From contig NZ_QJSP01000002.1 in assembly GCF_003217475.1 (NCBI RefSeq), forward strand, positions 372,001-436,000: DNA of 64,000 nucleotides, given 5' to 3'. Position numbers and translations under genes: made by a program. Positions within the stretch are counted from its first letter, which is position 1; each line of letters starts with the position of its first letter. Under the pieces are notes generated by a model, which was not told where the DNA came from, ran no database searches, and saw nothing but the letters and a program-made list of their open reading frames with translations. The DNA is from Williamsia limnetica (GTDB taxonomy: Bacteria > Actinomycetota > Actinomycetes > Mycobacteriales > Mycobacteriaceae). Shown here one piece after another: positions 18,545 to 27,936 of this stretch.

Positions 18545-20569
18545 ATGACAACGAAGATCAGAACGGCCGAGGAGCGCAGCGCCAGAGCCGGGCCGGCTCT
18601 CACGGCCAACGACCTTGCCTTGTTCCTGGTCGGAACCGGGCTGGCGCTGATCGCTGCGATCACACAACTCGGGCCCCGGATTTTGCTGCTGCTGATCGTG
18701 CCCGTGGGTGTGGCGCTCGGTGTGTACGCGATGCGCCGTCCACTGGTCACACTTCTGCTGCTCGTCGTCGCGGAGGCCTTGAACCTGGCAGGTGTTGTCG
18801 CCCTACATGTCTCGTTGCCGGTGTTTCCGGCGTCGCTGGCGCTCGGGCTGTTGACGATCGCCCTTGCCCTGCGGGATCCCGGTATGCGGGCACGACTGAA
18901 TCGCTGGACGGTCGTCTTCGCCGGCCTGGTTTGCGTGTACCTGGCGACGCAGGCCGTTGCGATCATGGGCAGCGTGGAACTGCAGGAGTCCATCTGGACG
19001 ATCAGGCGGATACTGCTCGACTGCGTGTTCTTGATGATCGTCTTCGTGCTGGCTCAGTTCACTGCGCGGCCGTGGACGGTTGCCGTCGCCATCGTCGTTC
19101 CCCTGGCGGTGTTGTCACTGCTTGCTCTGGTGAACGAGCTCGTCTTCGCCGGCGGTTCATCTTTCTTCGGCTTCTCGACGGTCACGGAAGCCTCGGGCGA
19201 ACTGACCACCACTCTCCGATACGGTGGCCCACTTCCTGATTCGAACTTCTGGGGCCGGAATCTGGTCATGGGGCTGCCCCTGGCGTGTGCTCTGATCCAC
19301 CGGTCCGTCCGCTCGAGAGACATCCGTGCTGTCACGCTGTGGGGCGCGTCTGTGCTTGCGCTCCTCGCCGGCATCTATCTCACCCAGTCCCGGGGCACCT
19401 TCGTCGCGGCAGCGGCGGGGCTCGTCGTCTGGATCGTGTTGAGCGGCCCAGCAGTCCGGAAGTGGAGTTTGCTCGCGTTTCCGCTGGTGGGGGTGATGTT
19501 TGTCGTCCCTGGCATCGGCAACCGACTCACCGCGCTCTACGACGACGTCTTCGGGGAGAACGTTGACTACGGAATCGATCCTTCGATCCTCGGCCGCAAA
19601 GCAGCCCAACAGATCGCATGGGCGATGTTTGACGATCGGCCGATCTACGGCTTCGGGCCAGGCACTTACTACACACAGGTTCCGGAATACGCGGGGACCG
19701 TTCAGACCGCGGTGGTTCACCCCACCGACGCCCCCCACAATCTCTATGCCCAGCTCGCGGCGGAATCGGGCATCGTCGGGCTGACCGGATGGCTGGTGAT
19801 GGTCGTCGGGATCGTCGGTCTGCTCGCCCTGCGGCTGTATTCGAATCCGTCGGTGCGCGACCGTGTTCTGATGGCTGCTGCAGTGGCGGCCGTTGCCGCA
19901 TGGTCGGTGGCGAGCATCTTCCTGCACCTCGCCTATTTCCGGTCGTTCGCGCTGGTCCTCGCGCTTGCCGGCGCGATGGGCGCGACCGGGGGACCGTTCG
20001 CGGCCGAGGCCACGCGAGGATTCGCTCGTGGCGTCGCCGTGACGATCACCGCGGCGGTCGCCGGTGTGCTGGCCGCGGGAGCCGTACTGTGGTCCACGAC
20101 AACCACCGAGACCACGGCGACCCAGGAGCTCATGTTGCTTCCGCCGGGAACTTCAACGGACGACGGGTATGGCTATGCGCTCGACATCCGTTCGCGCTCA
20201 CCTGTGCTGCCGACCTATGCGGCGATCATGAGATCGGCCGAGCACTCGGCGACGGTCACTGCCGACCCTGTTCGCGGGGTGGTGACAATCAGTCGTACGG
20301 ACCCGGACGCCGCCACCGCGCGCGAGGAACTGCGAGCCGATGTAGACCTCGCGCTCGAACGGATCCGAGAGGTCGGCGCGGACAGCGACTACTCGATCGT
20401 CGACGTCGGTCAGCGGATGACCAGCGAACCAACCCATTCCGGGGCGGCCACATCAGTCGCGGTGCTGATCGGTGCGGCGGTTGCAGTCGGCGTCGGGTTG
20501 ACGATTCGCAGATTAGCGGGCGAGTCTGCTGGCGTCCGCCGGCGCGCCAGGGCGGGGACTGCACCATGA
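18545..20569 (+). CDS. O-antigen ligase/polymerase-like protein (Wzy) with a Wzz-like C-terminal region
   Basis: 674 aa. Residues about 20-500 hold 11-13 membrane segments with the O-antigen ligase pattern, including a large loop containing YGFGPGTYYTQVPEY and HNLYAQLAAESGIVG. The C-terminal 150 residues are an extracytoplasmic segment (SRSPVLPTYAAIMRSAE, LERIREVGADSDYSIVDVG) followed by one more membrane helix, which looks like half of a chain-length determinant domain. It should join repeat units outside the membrane. The stop overlaps the next start as ATGA. Confidence 0.87.
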   Translation: MTTKIRTAEERSARAGPALTANDLALFLVGTGLALIAAITQLGPRILLLLIVPVGVALGVYAMRRPLVTLLLLVVAEALNLAGVVALHVSLPVFPASLALGLLTIALALRDPGMRARLNRWTVVFAGLVCVYLATQAVAIMGSVELQESIWTIRRILLDCVFLMIVFVLAQFTARPWTVAVAIVVPLAVLSLLALVNELVFAGGSSFFGFSTVTEASGELTTTLRYGGPLPDSNFWGRNLVMGLPLACALIHRSVRSRDIRAVTLWGASVLALLAGIYLTQSRGTFVAAAAGLVVWIVLSGPAVRKWSLLAFPLVGVMFVVPGIGNRLTALYDDVFGENVDYGIDPSILGRKAAQQIAWAMFDDRPIYGFGPGTYYTQVPEYAGTVQTAVVHPTDAPHNLYAQLAAESGIVGLTGWLVMVVGIVGLLALRLYSNPSVRDRVLMAAAVAAVAAWSVASIFLHLAYFRSFALVLALAGAMGATGGPFAAEATRGFARGVAVTITAAVAGVLAAGAVLWSTTTTETTATQELMLLPPGTSTDDGYGYALDIRSRSPVLPTYAAIMRSAEHSATVTADPVRGVVTISRTDPDAATAREELRADVDLALERIREVGADSDYSIVDVGQRMTSEPTHSGAATSVAVLIGAAVAVGVGLTIRRLAGESAGVRRRARAGTAP

Positions 20570-21738
20570 CCCGACCCATCGTCCTGGTCGAGTTCTCACC
20601 GTCAGGCGGTCTCTTTCAGTTCGCCGTGCAGCTGGGCCAGGCTCTCGCCCGCCGGGGTGAGCGCGTCATCCTTCTCACTGGTCCGAACCCCGAGTTCACC
20701 TCGAGCCAGCCCGGCTTCACCATCAAGTCGTCGCTGCCGACGTGGCATCCCGCCGACACCGAGGTGCTATCGAAGCCGCTGCGACTTGCAAGGCGCGGCC
20801 TACGGGCCGGGCAGCTGATGGTGGCCTGGCTCGTCCTCGCAGCGGTGTTGCTACGCATCCGCCCCCGCGCGGTGCTCTGGTCGCATTGGCGATTCACCTT
20901 TGAACCCATGTTCGTGGTGCTCATCACCCACCTGGTCCGTAAGTCGACTTTTGGAATCGTTGCGCACGAACCACTTCCGCGATCAGACGCCCGCGACACG
21001 AGCACACCCAAGTCGGGCCGGCTGGTGGACGCGGCCTTCGCTGCGGCCTGGCGGCGCATGGACGTGGCATTCGTGCTCGGGCCTCGTACCCGGGAAGTGG
21101 TGCTCGAGCACTTCGAACCCGGCGGCGAGGTGGTCGTCATCCCGCACGGAGACGAAGGTCTACTGGTGACCAACGATGACGCTGTGGCCGTGTCCGACAC
21201 GGGTCCGGTGGCGCTCTTCTTCGGAACGTGGACGACGTACAAGGGCATCGACGTCCTGCTCGACGCGTTCGCTCTGGTGCGCAGGCAATTGCCCGCCGCC
21301 GAACTCGTACTCGCCGGGGCGGTCGGTGCCGATGTCGATCATGCGAGTCTGTTGCGCCGGGCCGCGGAGATCGGGAATGTCGACGCCAGAGCAGGTTACG
21401 TCGCACATACCGATGTCGCGGGCATCGTGCAGTCGGCGCGGGTGGTGGTGACGCCGTACGTCCGGGCGAGTCAGAGCGGAGTCGCCCACCTCGCGTTCAC
21501 TTTCGGTAGGCCGGTCATCGCATCTGCGGTGGGGGACCTGCCGGACGTCGTCCGAGATGGGGAAACAGGCCTGTTGGTGCCTGCGGGCGATGCAGCCGCA
21601 CTCGCCGCGGCGATGGTCACGCTGCTCACGGATCCAGACCTCGCGGAGCGTCTGGGTTGCACCGGACGATCATTTTTGACCGAATCGTGGTCTGTGGCGG
21701 CCGACCGGATCGTATTGTCACTGGAGGGGGCGTCATGA
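20566..21738 (+). CDS. Glycosyltransferase family 4 protein
   Basis: 390 aa from ATG 20566, chosen because it overlaps the polymerase stop (ATGA); a longer frame upstream is an artefact inside that gene. It has the GT-B fold with VLVEFSPSGGLFQFAVQLG at the N-terminus and, in the C-terminal half, LFFGTWTTYKGIDVLLDAF and an acidic-glycine segment ending GETGLLVPAGD. It likely adds one sugar of the repeat unit using a nucleotide-sugar donor. It is in the middle of a tightly coupled operon. Confidence 0.88.
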   Translation: MTRPIVLVEFSPSGGLFQFAVQLGQALARRGERVILLTGPNPEFTSSQPGFTIKSSLPTWHPADTEVLSKPLRLARRGLRAGQLMVAWLVLAAVLLRIRPRAVLWSHWRFTFEPMFVVLITHLVRKSTFGIVAHEPLPRSDARDTSTPKSGRLVDAAFAAAWRRMDVAFVLGPRTREVVLEHFEPGGEVVVIPHGDEGLLVTNDDAVAVSDTGPVALFFGTWTTYKGIDVLLDAFALVRRQLPAAELVLAGAVGADVDHASLLRRAAEIGNVDARAGYVAHTDVAGIVQSARVVVTPYVRASQSGVAHLAFTFGRPVIASAVGDLPDVVRDGETGLLVPAGDAAALAAAMVTLLTDPDLAERLGCTGRSFLTESWSVAADRIVLSLEGAS

Positions 21739-22742
21739 CCAACCCGGAGGCAGACATGGGCAAACACGCAGTGCAGAAGACCTGGTGGTTCGGGCTCCAT
21801 CCCAAATGGCACGTCGCGCTGATAATGACGGTGGTCGCGGCAGTGGCCATCGCAACAGGAGCCTTCATCTTCCGAAGTCAAACCACCTCTGCCGGAGCAA
21901 CGCTCGCCAATCCCTTTGCGACCAACAGTCCGTTCAACACAACCATTGCCGGCAACGCCCAGATCGATCCGGTGAGCCAAGCAATGATTGCGCGTGCCAC
22001 GAGGGACGGCCAGGTGTATGCGTCGACCGTCGAGTTCGGTATCCCGATATACGGTGCAGACCGACGCACACCGCGCTATACGGTGAACTGCACGATCACC
22101 TACTGGGGTCCATGTCCTTTCGCGGGCAAGCAGGTTCCCATCCCGAACGGAGCCAGACCCCACAGCGGCAGCGATGGCGCGATGGTCGTCGTCGATCAGG
22201 GCGCCAACAGGATCTACGAGTTCTGGCAGGCCCGCAACTCCGGCGGAAAGTGGACGGCATCCTTCGGGGCCGTCAATCCGCTGGACGGATCGGGCTGGGG
22301 TGGCGCGAGCACCGGTTCGGGCGCGTCGCGGCTCGGCGGTGTCGTCCGGATCGCAGAGATCGAACGAGGATCGATCCAGCACGCGCTTGTCGTGCAGAGC
22401 GACAACATCTGTGCTGGAATCTTCCGCAGTCCGGCGATCAAGACGGACGGGAATTCTACGCGTTCTGACTGCCTGCCAGAAGGTGCGCGCCTCCGCCTGG
22501 ATCCGACACTTGATCTCAGCACTCTCCAACTGACTTCCGGCGAACGAACAGTCGCCAGAGCGTTGCAACAATACGGCGCCTTTGTCATCGACATAGGTGG
22601 ATCGCCACTCAGTATGAGTTTCGAACTCGACACCCGGGCCCCGGCAGGATCGATCGGCCAGGTTTACGAAAGGGCAGGATTCAGGTGGGACTACGACGGA
22701 ATGTCGGCGATTCCGTGGAAACGGTTACAAGTCATCAGATGA
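21735..22742 (+). CDS. Secreted or membrane-anchored protein of unknown function
   Basis: 335 aa from ATG 21735, overlapping the previous stop (ATGA). One membrane segment (about residues 27-49) is followed by an extracytoplasmic domain starting NPFATNSPFNTTI and containing HSGSDGAMVVVDQGANRIYEFWQAR and CAGIFRSPAIK. Several Cys pairs (near CTITYWGPC) suggest disulfides. I do not recognise a characterised family. Its position between glycosyltransferases, on the outside of the membrane, suggests a polysaccharide-processing or -binding role such as a lyase or hydrolase; this is inference only. Confidence 0.7.
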   Translation: MTNPEADMGKHAVQKTWWFGLHPKWHVALIMTVVAAVAIATGAFIFRSQTTSAGATLANPFATNSPFNTTIAGNAQIDPVSQAMIARATRDGQVYASTVEFGIPIYGADRRTPRYTVNCTITYWGPCPFAGKQVPIPNGARPHSGSDGAMVVVDQGANRIYEFWQARNSGGKWTASFGAVNPLDGSGWGGASTGSGASRLGGVVRIAEIERGSIQHALVVQSDNICAGIFRSPAIKTDGNSTRSDCLPEGARLRLDPTLDLSTLQLTSGERTVARALQQYGAFVIDIGGSPLSMSFELDTRAPAGSIGQVYERAGFRWDYDGMSAIPWKRLQVIR

Positions 22743-23884
22743 CACGACCGCTCCGGGTACTGTTGCTGATCGATGCCTTTCGGATGGGCGGCGCCGAGAC
22801 ATTACTGGCGCCGCTCGCCGTGGCGTTCCGGGACAGCAATGTCGAGATGGAGTTCGTCAGCGTGCTCGACGCCTCGGCGGACGCTGTGAAGACGAACGAG
22901 ATCTTGACCGAGGCCGGAGTGGCCACCCGGGCGCTCGGCATCAAACGGTTGCTCGACCCCACCGCAATTCCCAAGGTGGTGCGGGAGATCCGCCGCGCGG
23001 ACTTCGATGTCGTGCACGCACACCTGGAGATGGCGACGACGCTCGCCGTTCCCGCTGCCGCCATCGCCGGCCGTTCCGCGGTCTGCACTTTCCATCACGT
23101 CGCTCGTCCGCTGACCGGTCGCGAGGGCGCGCGTGAGCGTCTCGCCGTGGCCGCTGCCGGCCACGCCTACCGGGCGCTGTTCGTCTCGCAGGCTTCTCGC
23201 GACTCGTTTCAGGAGATCTACCGTCCGAAAGGCCTGCCGGGCAATTGGGGCGTGATGCACAACGGGATCGACATCGGGAACTTTGTACCCGGGCCGGTAG
23301 ATGCGGAGGTCCGCACGGAACTGGGCGGTACCGGGGGGCCACTGGTCGTTCTGCCCGCGGCATTCCGGGATTTCAAGGGTATTCCCAACGCGATCCGCGC
23401 TTGGCCACTCGTCCTCGAGCGCTTCCCGGACGCTGTTCTCTCGCTCGTGGGTGGTGGATCCGCCGAAGCAGAATTGCGGGCAGAGGTTTCCGCCGCCGGG
23501 GTCGGGCGGAACGTGGTGTTCGCCGGGATCCGGTCGGACATGCCGAAGGTCTACCGCGCGGCCGACATCGTGCTGCTGCCGTCGATACACGGCGAGAACC
23601 TGCCGACCGTGCTGATCGAGGCCGCCGCGTCGGGCCGGGTCGTGGCGGCGTCTCGCACCGGGGGCATCTCCGACATTGTCGTACACGGTGAGACCGGGAT
23701 GCTGTTCGAACCGAACAATCCACGGGCTCTGGCCGATACGGTCATCGGGTTGCTCGCCGACCCAGGGCGTTGCCGAACGCTCGGAGAGGCGGCGGTCATC
23801 CGGGCGCGCTCCGAGTTCTCGGCGTCGTCCTGGGCGGAGCGGTTGTACGCCCTGTACGCCGAGGCCGCAGGCAAGAAGCGGTGA
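22739..23884 (+). CDS. Glycosyltransferase family 4 protein
   Basis: 381 aa from ATG 22739, overlapping the previous stop (ATGA). The N-terminus, VLLLIDAFRMGGAETLL, and the C-terminal donor site, LPSIHGENLPTVLIEAAASGRVVAASRTGG followed by GETGMLFEPNN, are typical of GT4 retaining transferases. It probably extends the repeat unit. The next glycosyltransferase starts at a GTGA overlap, so both are translated together. Confidence 0.88.
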   Translation: MTRPLRVLLLIDAFRMGGAETLLAPLAVAFRDSNVEMEFVSVLDASADAVKTNEILTEAGVATRALGIKRLLDPTAIPKVVREIRRADFDVVHAHLEMATTLAVPAAAIAGRSAVCTFHHVARPLTGREGARERLAVAAAGHAYRALFVSQASRDSFQEIYRPKGLPGNWGVMHNGIDIGNFVPGPVDAEVRTELGGTGGPLVVLPAAFRDFKGIPNAIRAWPLVLERFPDAVLSLVGGGSAEAELRAEVSAAGVGRNVVFAGIRSDMPKVYRAADIVLLPSIHGENLPTVLIEAAASGRVVAASRTGGISDIVVHGETGMLFEPNNPRALADTVIGLLADPGRCRTLGEAAVIRARSEFSASSWAERLYALYAEAAGKKR

Positions 23885-25134
23885 GCGCGGCCCCGGTACA
23901 GATCGTGTACCTGGTGTCGCGATTTCCTCGTACCTCAGAGACTTTCATCGTTCGTGAGGTGGATGGGCTGTCGCGCCTGGGTCGCTTCGACATTTCCCTG
24001 CGGTCGCTTTTTCCCTCTCCGGATACCGCCGTGCACGAGGTGTCCCGGCGGTGGACAGACCGGGTCCGGCGCCCCTCAGGGGGCGATGCCCTGTTCGCGT
24101 TCGGTTGGGCGCTCGGCCGCCATCCGCTGGCGCTGATGACGGTCCTGGCACTGGTCGTCGCCGGTCACCGCCGATCTCCGCGGCTGCTTCCGCGAGCCCT
24201 GGTGACGGTCGTCCTCGCCTGCGCGCATGCGAGAGATATCGGGCGAACGACTCCGAACGCTCATATCCACGCGCACTACGCCACCTATCCGGCTCTGGCA
24301 GCCTGGGTCTGTCACCGACTGATCGGCGTCACCTATAGCTTCACCGCTCATGCGCATGACCTGTATGTCGATCAGTCCATGCTTTCTCGCAAGATGGCCG
24401 AGGCGACGTTCGTGGTGACCATCTCGGAGTACAACCGGCGATTGCTGAATCGGCGAACCGACGCAGAAACCGCTGTGCACGTGGTGCATTGCGGAATCGA
24501 GACCTCCAATTACCCGTTCCGTCCCCGAGAGCCGGCCGCGGCGGGGCCCGTGAGAGTTCTCTGCGTGGCATCTCTGCAGGAATACAAGGGGCACGAGATT
24601 CTGCTGCGGGCGCTGGCAGCCGGTGGAACGGGTGTCGATCGCATCGAACTCGACCTGATCGGCGACGGGCCGCTCCGTGAGCCCCTCACCGAACTCGCCC
24701 GCGAACTCGGTCTCGGGGAACGGATTCAATTCCTCGGTGCTCGCACCGAGGTCTTTGTCGCGGAGAAGCTCGCGTCCACCGATGTGTTCGTGCTGCCGAG
24801 CGTCGTGGCCGCGGACGGCCAGATGGAGGGGCTCCCGGTCGCGCTGATGGAGGCGTTGGCATCAGGAGTGCCCACGGTGTCGACGTCGCTGTCCGGCATC
24901 CCGGAGATCATCGTGGACGAGGTGACCGGGGCGCTTGCCCGGCCCGGCGATGTCGACGATCTGCGGCGGGCGCTCGAAGTCACCATCGCCAGGGGTGGCG
25001 AGGTGACCCAATTGGCGGATGCAGGCAGAGAATTGGTTCAGCGTGAGTTCGAGTTGGCGGTCACCCTGGGTGAGCTGGCGGCGCTGTTCGACCACTACCT
25101 CGGGGCCGATCAGGCTCGTCGACCGAAACGATGA
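23881..25134 (+). CDS. Glycosyltransferase family 4 protein, WcaL-like
   Basis: 417 aa from GTG 23881, overlapping the previous stop (GTGA). It begins IVYLVSRFPRTSETFI, the hallmark of the WcaL/EpsE-like group, with HIHAHYATYPALAA and TAHAHDLY further in. The donor site contains EGLPVALMEALASGVPTVSTSLSG. It is the last gene of the plus-strand polysaccharide operon. Its final 74 bases overlap the end of the convergent phosphopantetheinyl transferase gene. Confidence 0.9.
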   Translation: MSAAPVQIVYLVSRFPRTSETFIVREVDGLSRLGRFDISLRSLFPSPDTAVHEVSRRWTDRVRRPSGGDALFAFGWALGRHPLALMTVLALVVAGHRRSPRLLPRALVTVVLACAHARDIGRTTPNAHIHAHYATYPALAAWVCHRLIGVTYSFTAHAHDLYVDQSMLSRKMAEATFVVTISEYNRRLLNRRTDAETAVHVVHCGIETSNYPFRPREPAAAGPVRVLCVASLQEYKGHEILLRALAAGGTGVDRIELDLIGDGPLREPLTELARELGLGERIQFLGARTEVFVAEKLASTDVFVLPSVVAADGQMEGLPVALMEALASGVPTVSTSLSGIPEIIVDEVTGALARPGDVDDLRRALEVTIARGGEVTQLADAGRELVQREFELAVTLGELAALFDHYLGADQARRPKR

Positions 25135-25522
25135 TCACCGCCATCGCGTGACAAGCGGTGTGTGACAACGACAATTGCCCGAACTGCCAGCCCAACGCCC
25201 GGGCTCGCGCCGCGACAGAACCTGCCAAATTCACGAACGGCACACCACGGCGCAAGACCACCTCGATCTCGCGCGGGGGTGTTGCCATCTCGGGGTCGGC
25301 GAATGTCTTGACAACCGCTTCCATCGCCGCGAACCGTGCAGCCATGCGTTCGATACTGCCGGCGCAGTCCTGGAGTTCGTTCTCGGTGAAGACACGGTGC
25401 AGAAAGCGTGAACCGAACGCCGTTACGGAGTCACGGATGTCGGAAATGGCCACCACATCGCAACCGATGCGGGTGCCGGGCGGCGGTGCGAGCGACAGGT
25501 GCGCGTCGGCGGGGATCATCAC
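25061..25522 (-). CDS. AcpS-type 4'-phosphopantetheinyl transferase
   Basis: 153 aa from GTG 25522 (GTGA overlap with the upstream gene); ATG 25519 is an alternative. IGCDVVAI carries the metal-binding Asp and FAAMEAVVKTF the Glu/Lys of the AcpS motif; LSLSHTACHAMAVI is the C-terminal strand. It should move phosphopantetheine from CoA to the Ser of a carrier protein. It is the last gene of the minus-strand set that also encodes a small carrier protein, so it is likely a dedicated activator. Its 3' end overlaps a convergent glycosyltransferase by 74 bases. Confidence 0.85.
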   Translation of the reverse strand: MMIPADAHLSLAPPPGTRIGCDVVAISDIRDSVTAFGSRFLHRVFTENELQDCAGSIERMAARFAAMEAVVKTFADPEMATPPREIEVVLRRGVPFVNLAGSVAARARALGWQFGQLSLSHTACHAMAVIIVSVDEPDRPRGSGRTAPPAHPG

Positions 25523-27936
25523 GACTCACGTTCTTGATCGTCCACCACAACGCGGATGGGCAGGTGATGGTCGATTGAAGTCACTGTGCCCGAGGGCTGT
25601 TCGCGGGCACCATCGTGTGGAACCAGCCGGACCACGTACGCCGACCCTCCGGCAAGATGGAAGAAGTTGTCGGATGGCCGCCAGCCCGCCAGGGCGATCT
25701 GCACATAGCGCAGGCACACCGATGTCTGTAGCGTCAGATACCAGTCTCCCGCGACCTGATTCGCGGTGGCGGTGAGGTCGCTACGGGCCTGCTCCGGCCT
25801 CGGCGTCACGATCAAGACGTCGCGCGCCACGACGGCGCCATCCATGCGGAGGGAGACCTCGACGGCATCGGCGACCGCCGCCCCGAAGCCGTAGGCGTGG
25901 GCCAGATCGGTGAATCGACCTGTCAGATCAGCGTCGTGGAACGTGACCGACGAGTGCGGCTCGACGACCACGGCAGTGTCGGCGTCGGCGACGCGGTGTC
26001 CCGATGAGTTGGTCGCGATCAACGCGAGCGTGCCCGCCAATGGAGTCGGGCCGTCGTTGTAGACGTCGATGCGTACACCCGACAGGCCCTCGGATGTCGC
26101 GGTCACAGCGATGGGGGCCCACACCCTGGACAGTGCATCGAGTGGGGCCTTCGGATCGCCGTCCACGTCGAGTAGACCCCACCCGGGTCCCGGGCGTAGA
26201 TCCCGGGCCGAGAGCACCAACGCCCCGTCGCAGCGTGAGTCCTCCCTCCGCCAACAGGAATAGCAAGCGACCATTGCCTCGGCGATGGCCGCGCGACCGA
26301 GCTGCAGATAGCGGTCGGGGGCGAGCCTGCGAACCAGAAAAGGATTGACCGCGAAGACTTCAGACACGTAATGGTCGCGAACGTCCTCGAAATCCCAGGA
26401 GGATCCGCGGTCTCTGGGGACCCCGGTCTTCCAGTCGGGCGCATGCCCGGCCACCCGCGCGCCGGAGAAATGGCGGTCGACGGCAGCCGGCGATGGCGGA
26501 ATCGCAAACGCCAGGCACTCCGCAGCGAACCGGACGCCCGCACGTTGCACGTCGGGTAACGGACGAAGGTATCCGCCGACCCCGAACCAGTGACTAACAC
26601 CGGAATCCGGCCTGATCGCCAGGTCATCGGATCCGACGGGAGCCGAGGGGCTGGCAGGAACGTAGGGTACGTCTGCCTCGACGGCCACCACCGTCGGCAA
26701 GATGGTGTGCAACAGTTCGATCCGCCGTTGCGCAGGGTCAAGACCGAGCATCTCGGGTTGTTGGATCGTCTCGTTTCCGCCGCTGACCACTGCGAGTGCA
26801 GGGTTTCCCGACACCGTTCGCAGTACGTCCTGTAGTTCTTTGACGAGGAGGTCGCAGACCTCCTCCGGGGGATCGAACGTCGCTTGCATCACGTCCTGCC
26901 ACACCAGGATTCCGTGTTCGGCGCACAGCGCCCACAGCTCGGGACCGGCGTACGTGGTGCCCCCGGGAATACGAATCATGTTCGCGCCCGCGTCAGCGAG
27001 GTGTCCCAGTTGCCTGCGCAGAGAATCGGTCGCCTGGGAGTCTGCGTCCTGAACCGGGTCCATCCAGACAGCGCCGCGGGCGAAGATCGCCACGTCGTTG
27101 ACACGGATGCCGAAGCCGCCGTCGGAGGTGGTGGCCGTGACGGTGCGAAAGCCGAAGATGCGCTGATCAATTGCTGTCTCGTCCACCAGGGTGGTCACCG
27201 TGTACAGCGATTGATCGCCGTAGCCGCGTGGCCACCACAGGTGTGGGTCGGGCACCGTCGCAGCGACGCGGTAGCGCCCGGTCGCATCGGTGTGAACCGA
27301 CGCCCGGGCGACCTCACGAGCTCGGTACGAGATGGCCACTGTCACCGGAGTGTCGGGGGATACCACGCCGGCGATGTCGACCCGCCCGCTCGCTGCCACG
27401 GGGCGTACGACGATTTCCCGGGGCGCTGACTCGGGTACGAAACGCACTGGGCGCCAGAACCCGACCGGAGCTGGTGGTCCCTGGTAGATGGGTGCCCGCC
27501 CGATCAGGGAGGTGCGCACCCACCGCATGCCCTGCGCCGCAATGAGCGATGAGCGCCAGCGGCCGCGGGGTCGACGTTTCGCGAGAGCCCGGTCGAGCGA
27601 AGGGAGGTGGACCGACAGCTGATGCCGACCGGCGGGAACGTGGACCAACACTGGCAGGAACATCGACTCCACCGCGGCGACGGGTTGACCGTCGATGAAC
27701 ACCGTGGCGGGCGCGGTCACGCCCTCGAACGCGATGGTCCGGGGGGCCGACGACGAAAGAGAGGTCTGAAACCACCAGTCCAGCGCGTCGATTGCCTCCG
27801 CAGAGTCCCGTATCGCCCCAACGGTGGTGGCCTCGCCGATCTGTACCGCGTCGTCCCACCGTGCGCCGAGTTCGCCGGGCGTCGCCGCGGCACCGGGCTC
27901 GGTGCCGACGAGCCGCCAACCGGAGACGCTCGTCAT
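25519..27936 (-). CDS. GH2-family beta-mannosidase-like glycoside hydrolase
   Basis: 805 aa from ATG 27936, chosen for the ATGA overlap with the DUF1839 gene upstream. It has the GH2 domain order: jelly-roll sugar-binding domain (about 1-180), immunoglobulin-like domain (about 180-285), TIM barrel (about 290-600) and C-terminal beta domains. SGGNE (near 382) carries the expected acid/base Glu. AAECLAF (near 472) aligns with the nucleophile motif SEFG of mannosidases, but with the flanking residues changed. No signal peptide is seen, so it acts in the cytoplasm. Genes of this type recur in aa:CP ligase loci; the true substrate is unknown. Confidence 0.8.
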   Translation of the reverse strand: MTSVSGWRLVGTEPGAAATPGELGARWDDAVQIGEATTVGAIRDSAEAIDALDWWFQTSLSSSAPRTIAFEGVTAPATVFIDGQPVAAVESMFLPVLVHVPAGRHQLSVHLPSLDRALAKRRPRGRWRSSLIAAQGMRWVRTSLIGRAPIYQGPPAPVGFWRPVRFVPESAPREIVVRPVAASGRVDIAGVVSPDTPVTVAISYRAREVARASVHTDATGRYRVAATVPDPHLWWPRGYGDQSLYTVTTLVDETAIDQRIFGFRTVTATTSDGGFGIRVNDVAIFARGAVWMDPVQDADSQATDSLRRQLGHLADAGANMIRIPGGTTYAGPELWALCAEHGILVWQDVMQATFDPPEEVCDLLVKELQDVLRTVSGNPALAVVSGGNETIQQPEMLGLDPAQRRIELLHTILPTVVAVEADVPYVPASPSAPVGSDDLAIRPDSGVSHWFGVGGYLRPLPDVQRAGVRFAAECLAFAIPPSPAAVDRHFSGARVAGHAPDWKTGVPRDRGSSWDFEDVRDHYVSEVFAVNPFLVRRLAPDRYLQLGRAAIAEAMVACYSCWRREDSRCDGALVLSARDLRPGPGWGLLDVDGDPKAPLDALSRVWAPIAVTATSEGLSGVRIDVYNDGPTPLAGTLALIATNSSGHRVADADTAVVVEPHSSVTFHDADLTGRFTDLAHAYGFGAAVADAVEVSLRMDGAVVARDVLIVTPRPEQARSDLTATANQVAGDWYLTLQTSVCLRYVQIALAGWRPSDNFFHLAGGSAYVVRLVPHDGAREQPSGTVTSIDHHLPIRVVVDDQERES

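Noticed and set aside
19789-20565. N-terminal extension of the glycosyltransferase frame into the polymerase gene
   Set aside because: The extension is Arg-rich shadow sequence; ATG 20566 in an ATGA overlap is the consistent start.
25519-27936. Secreted GH2 enzyme degrading the exopolysaccharide
   Set aside because: No signal peptide or membrane segment is visible from the ATGA-coupled start, so extracellular action is not supported.
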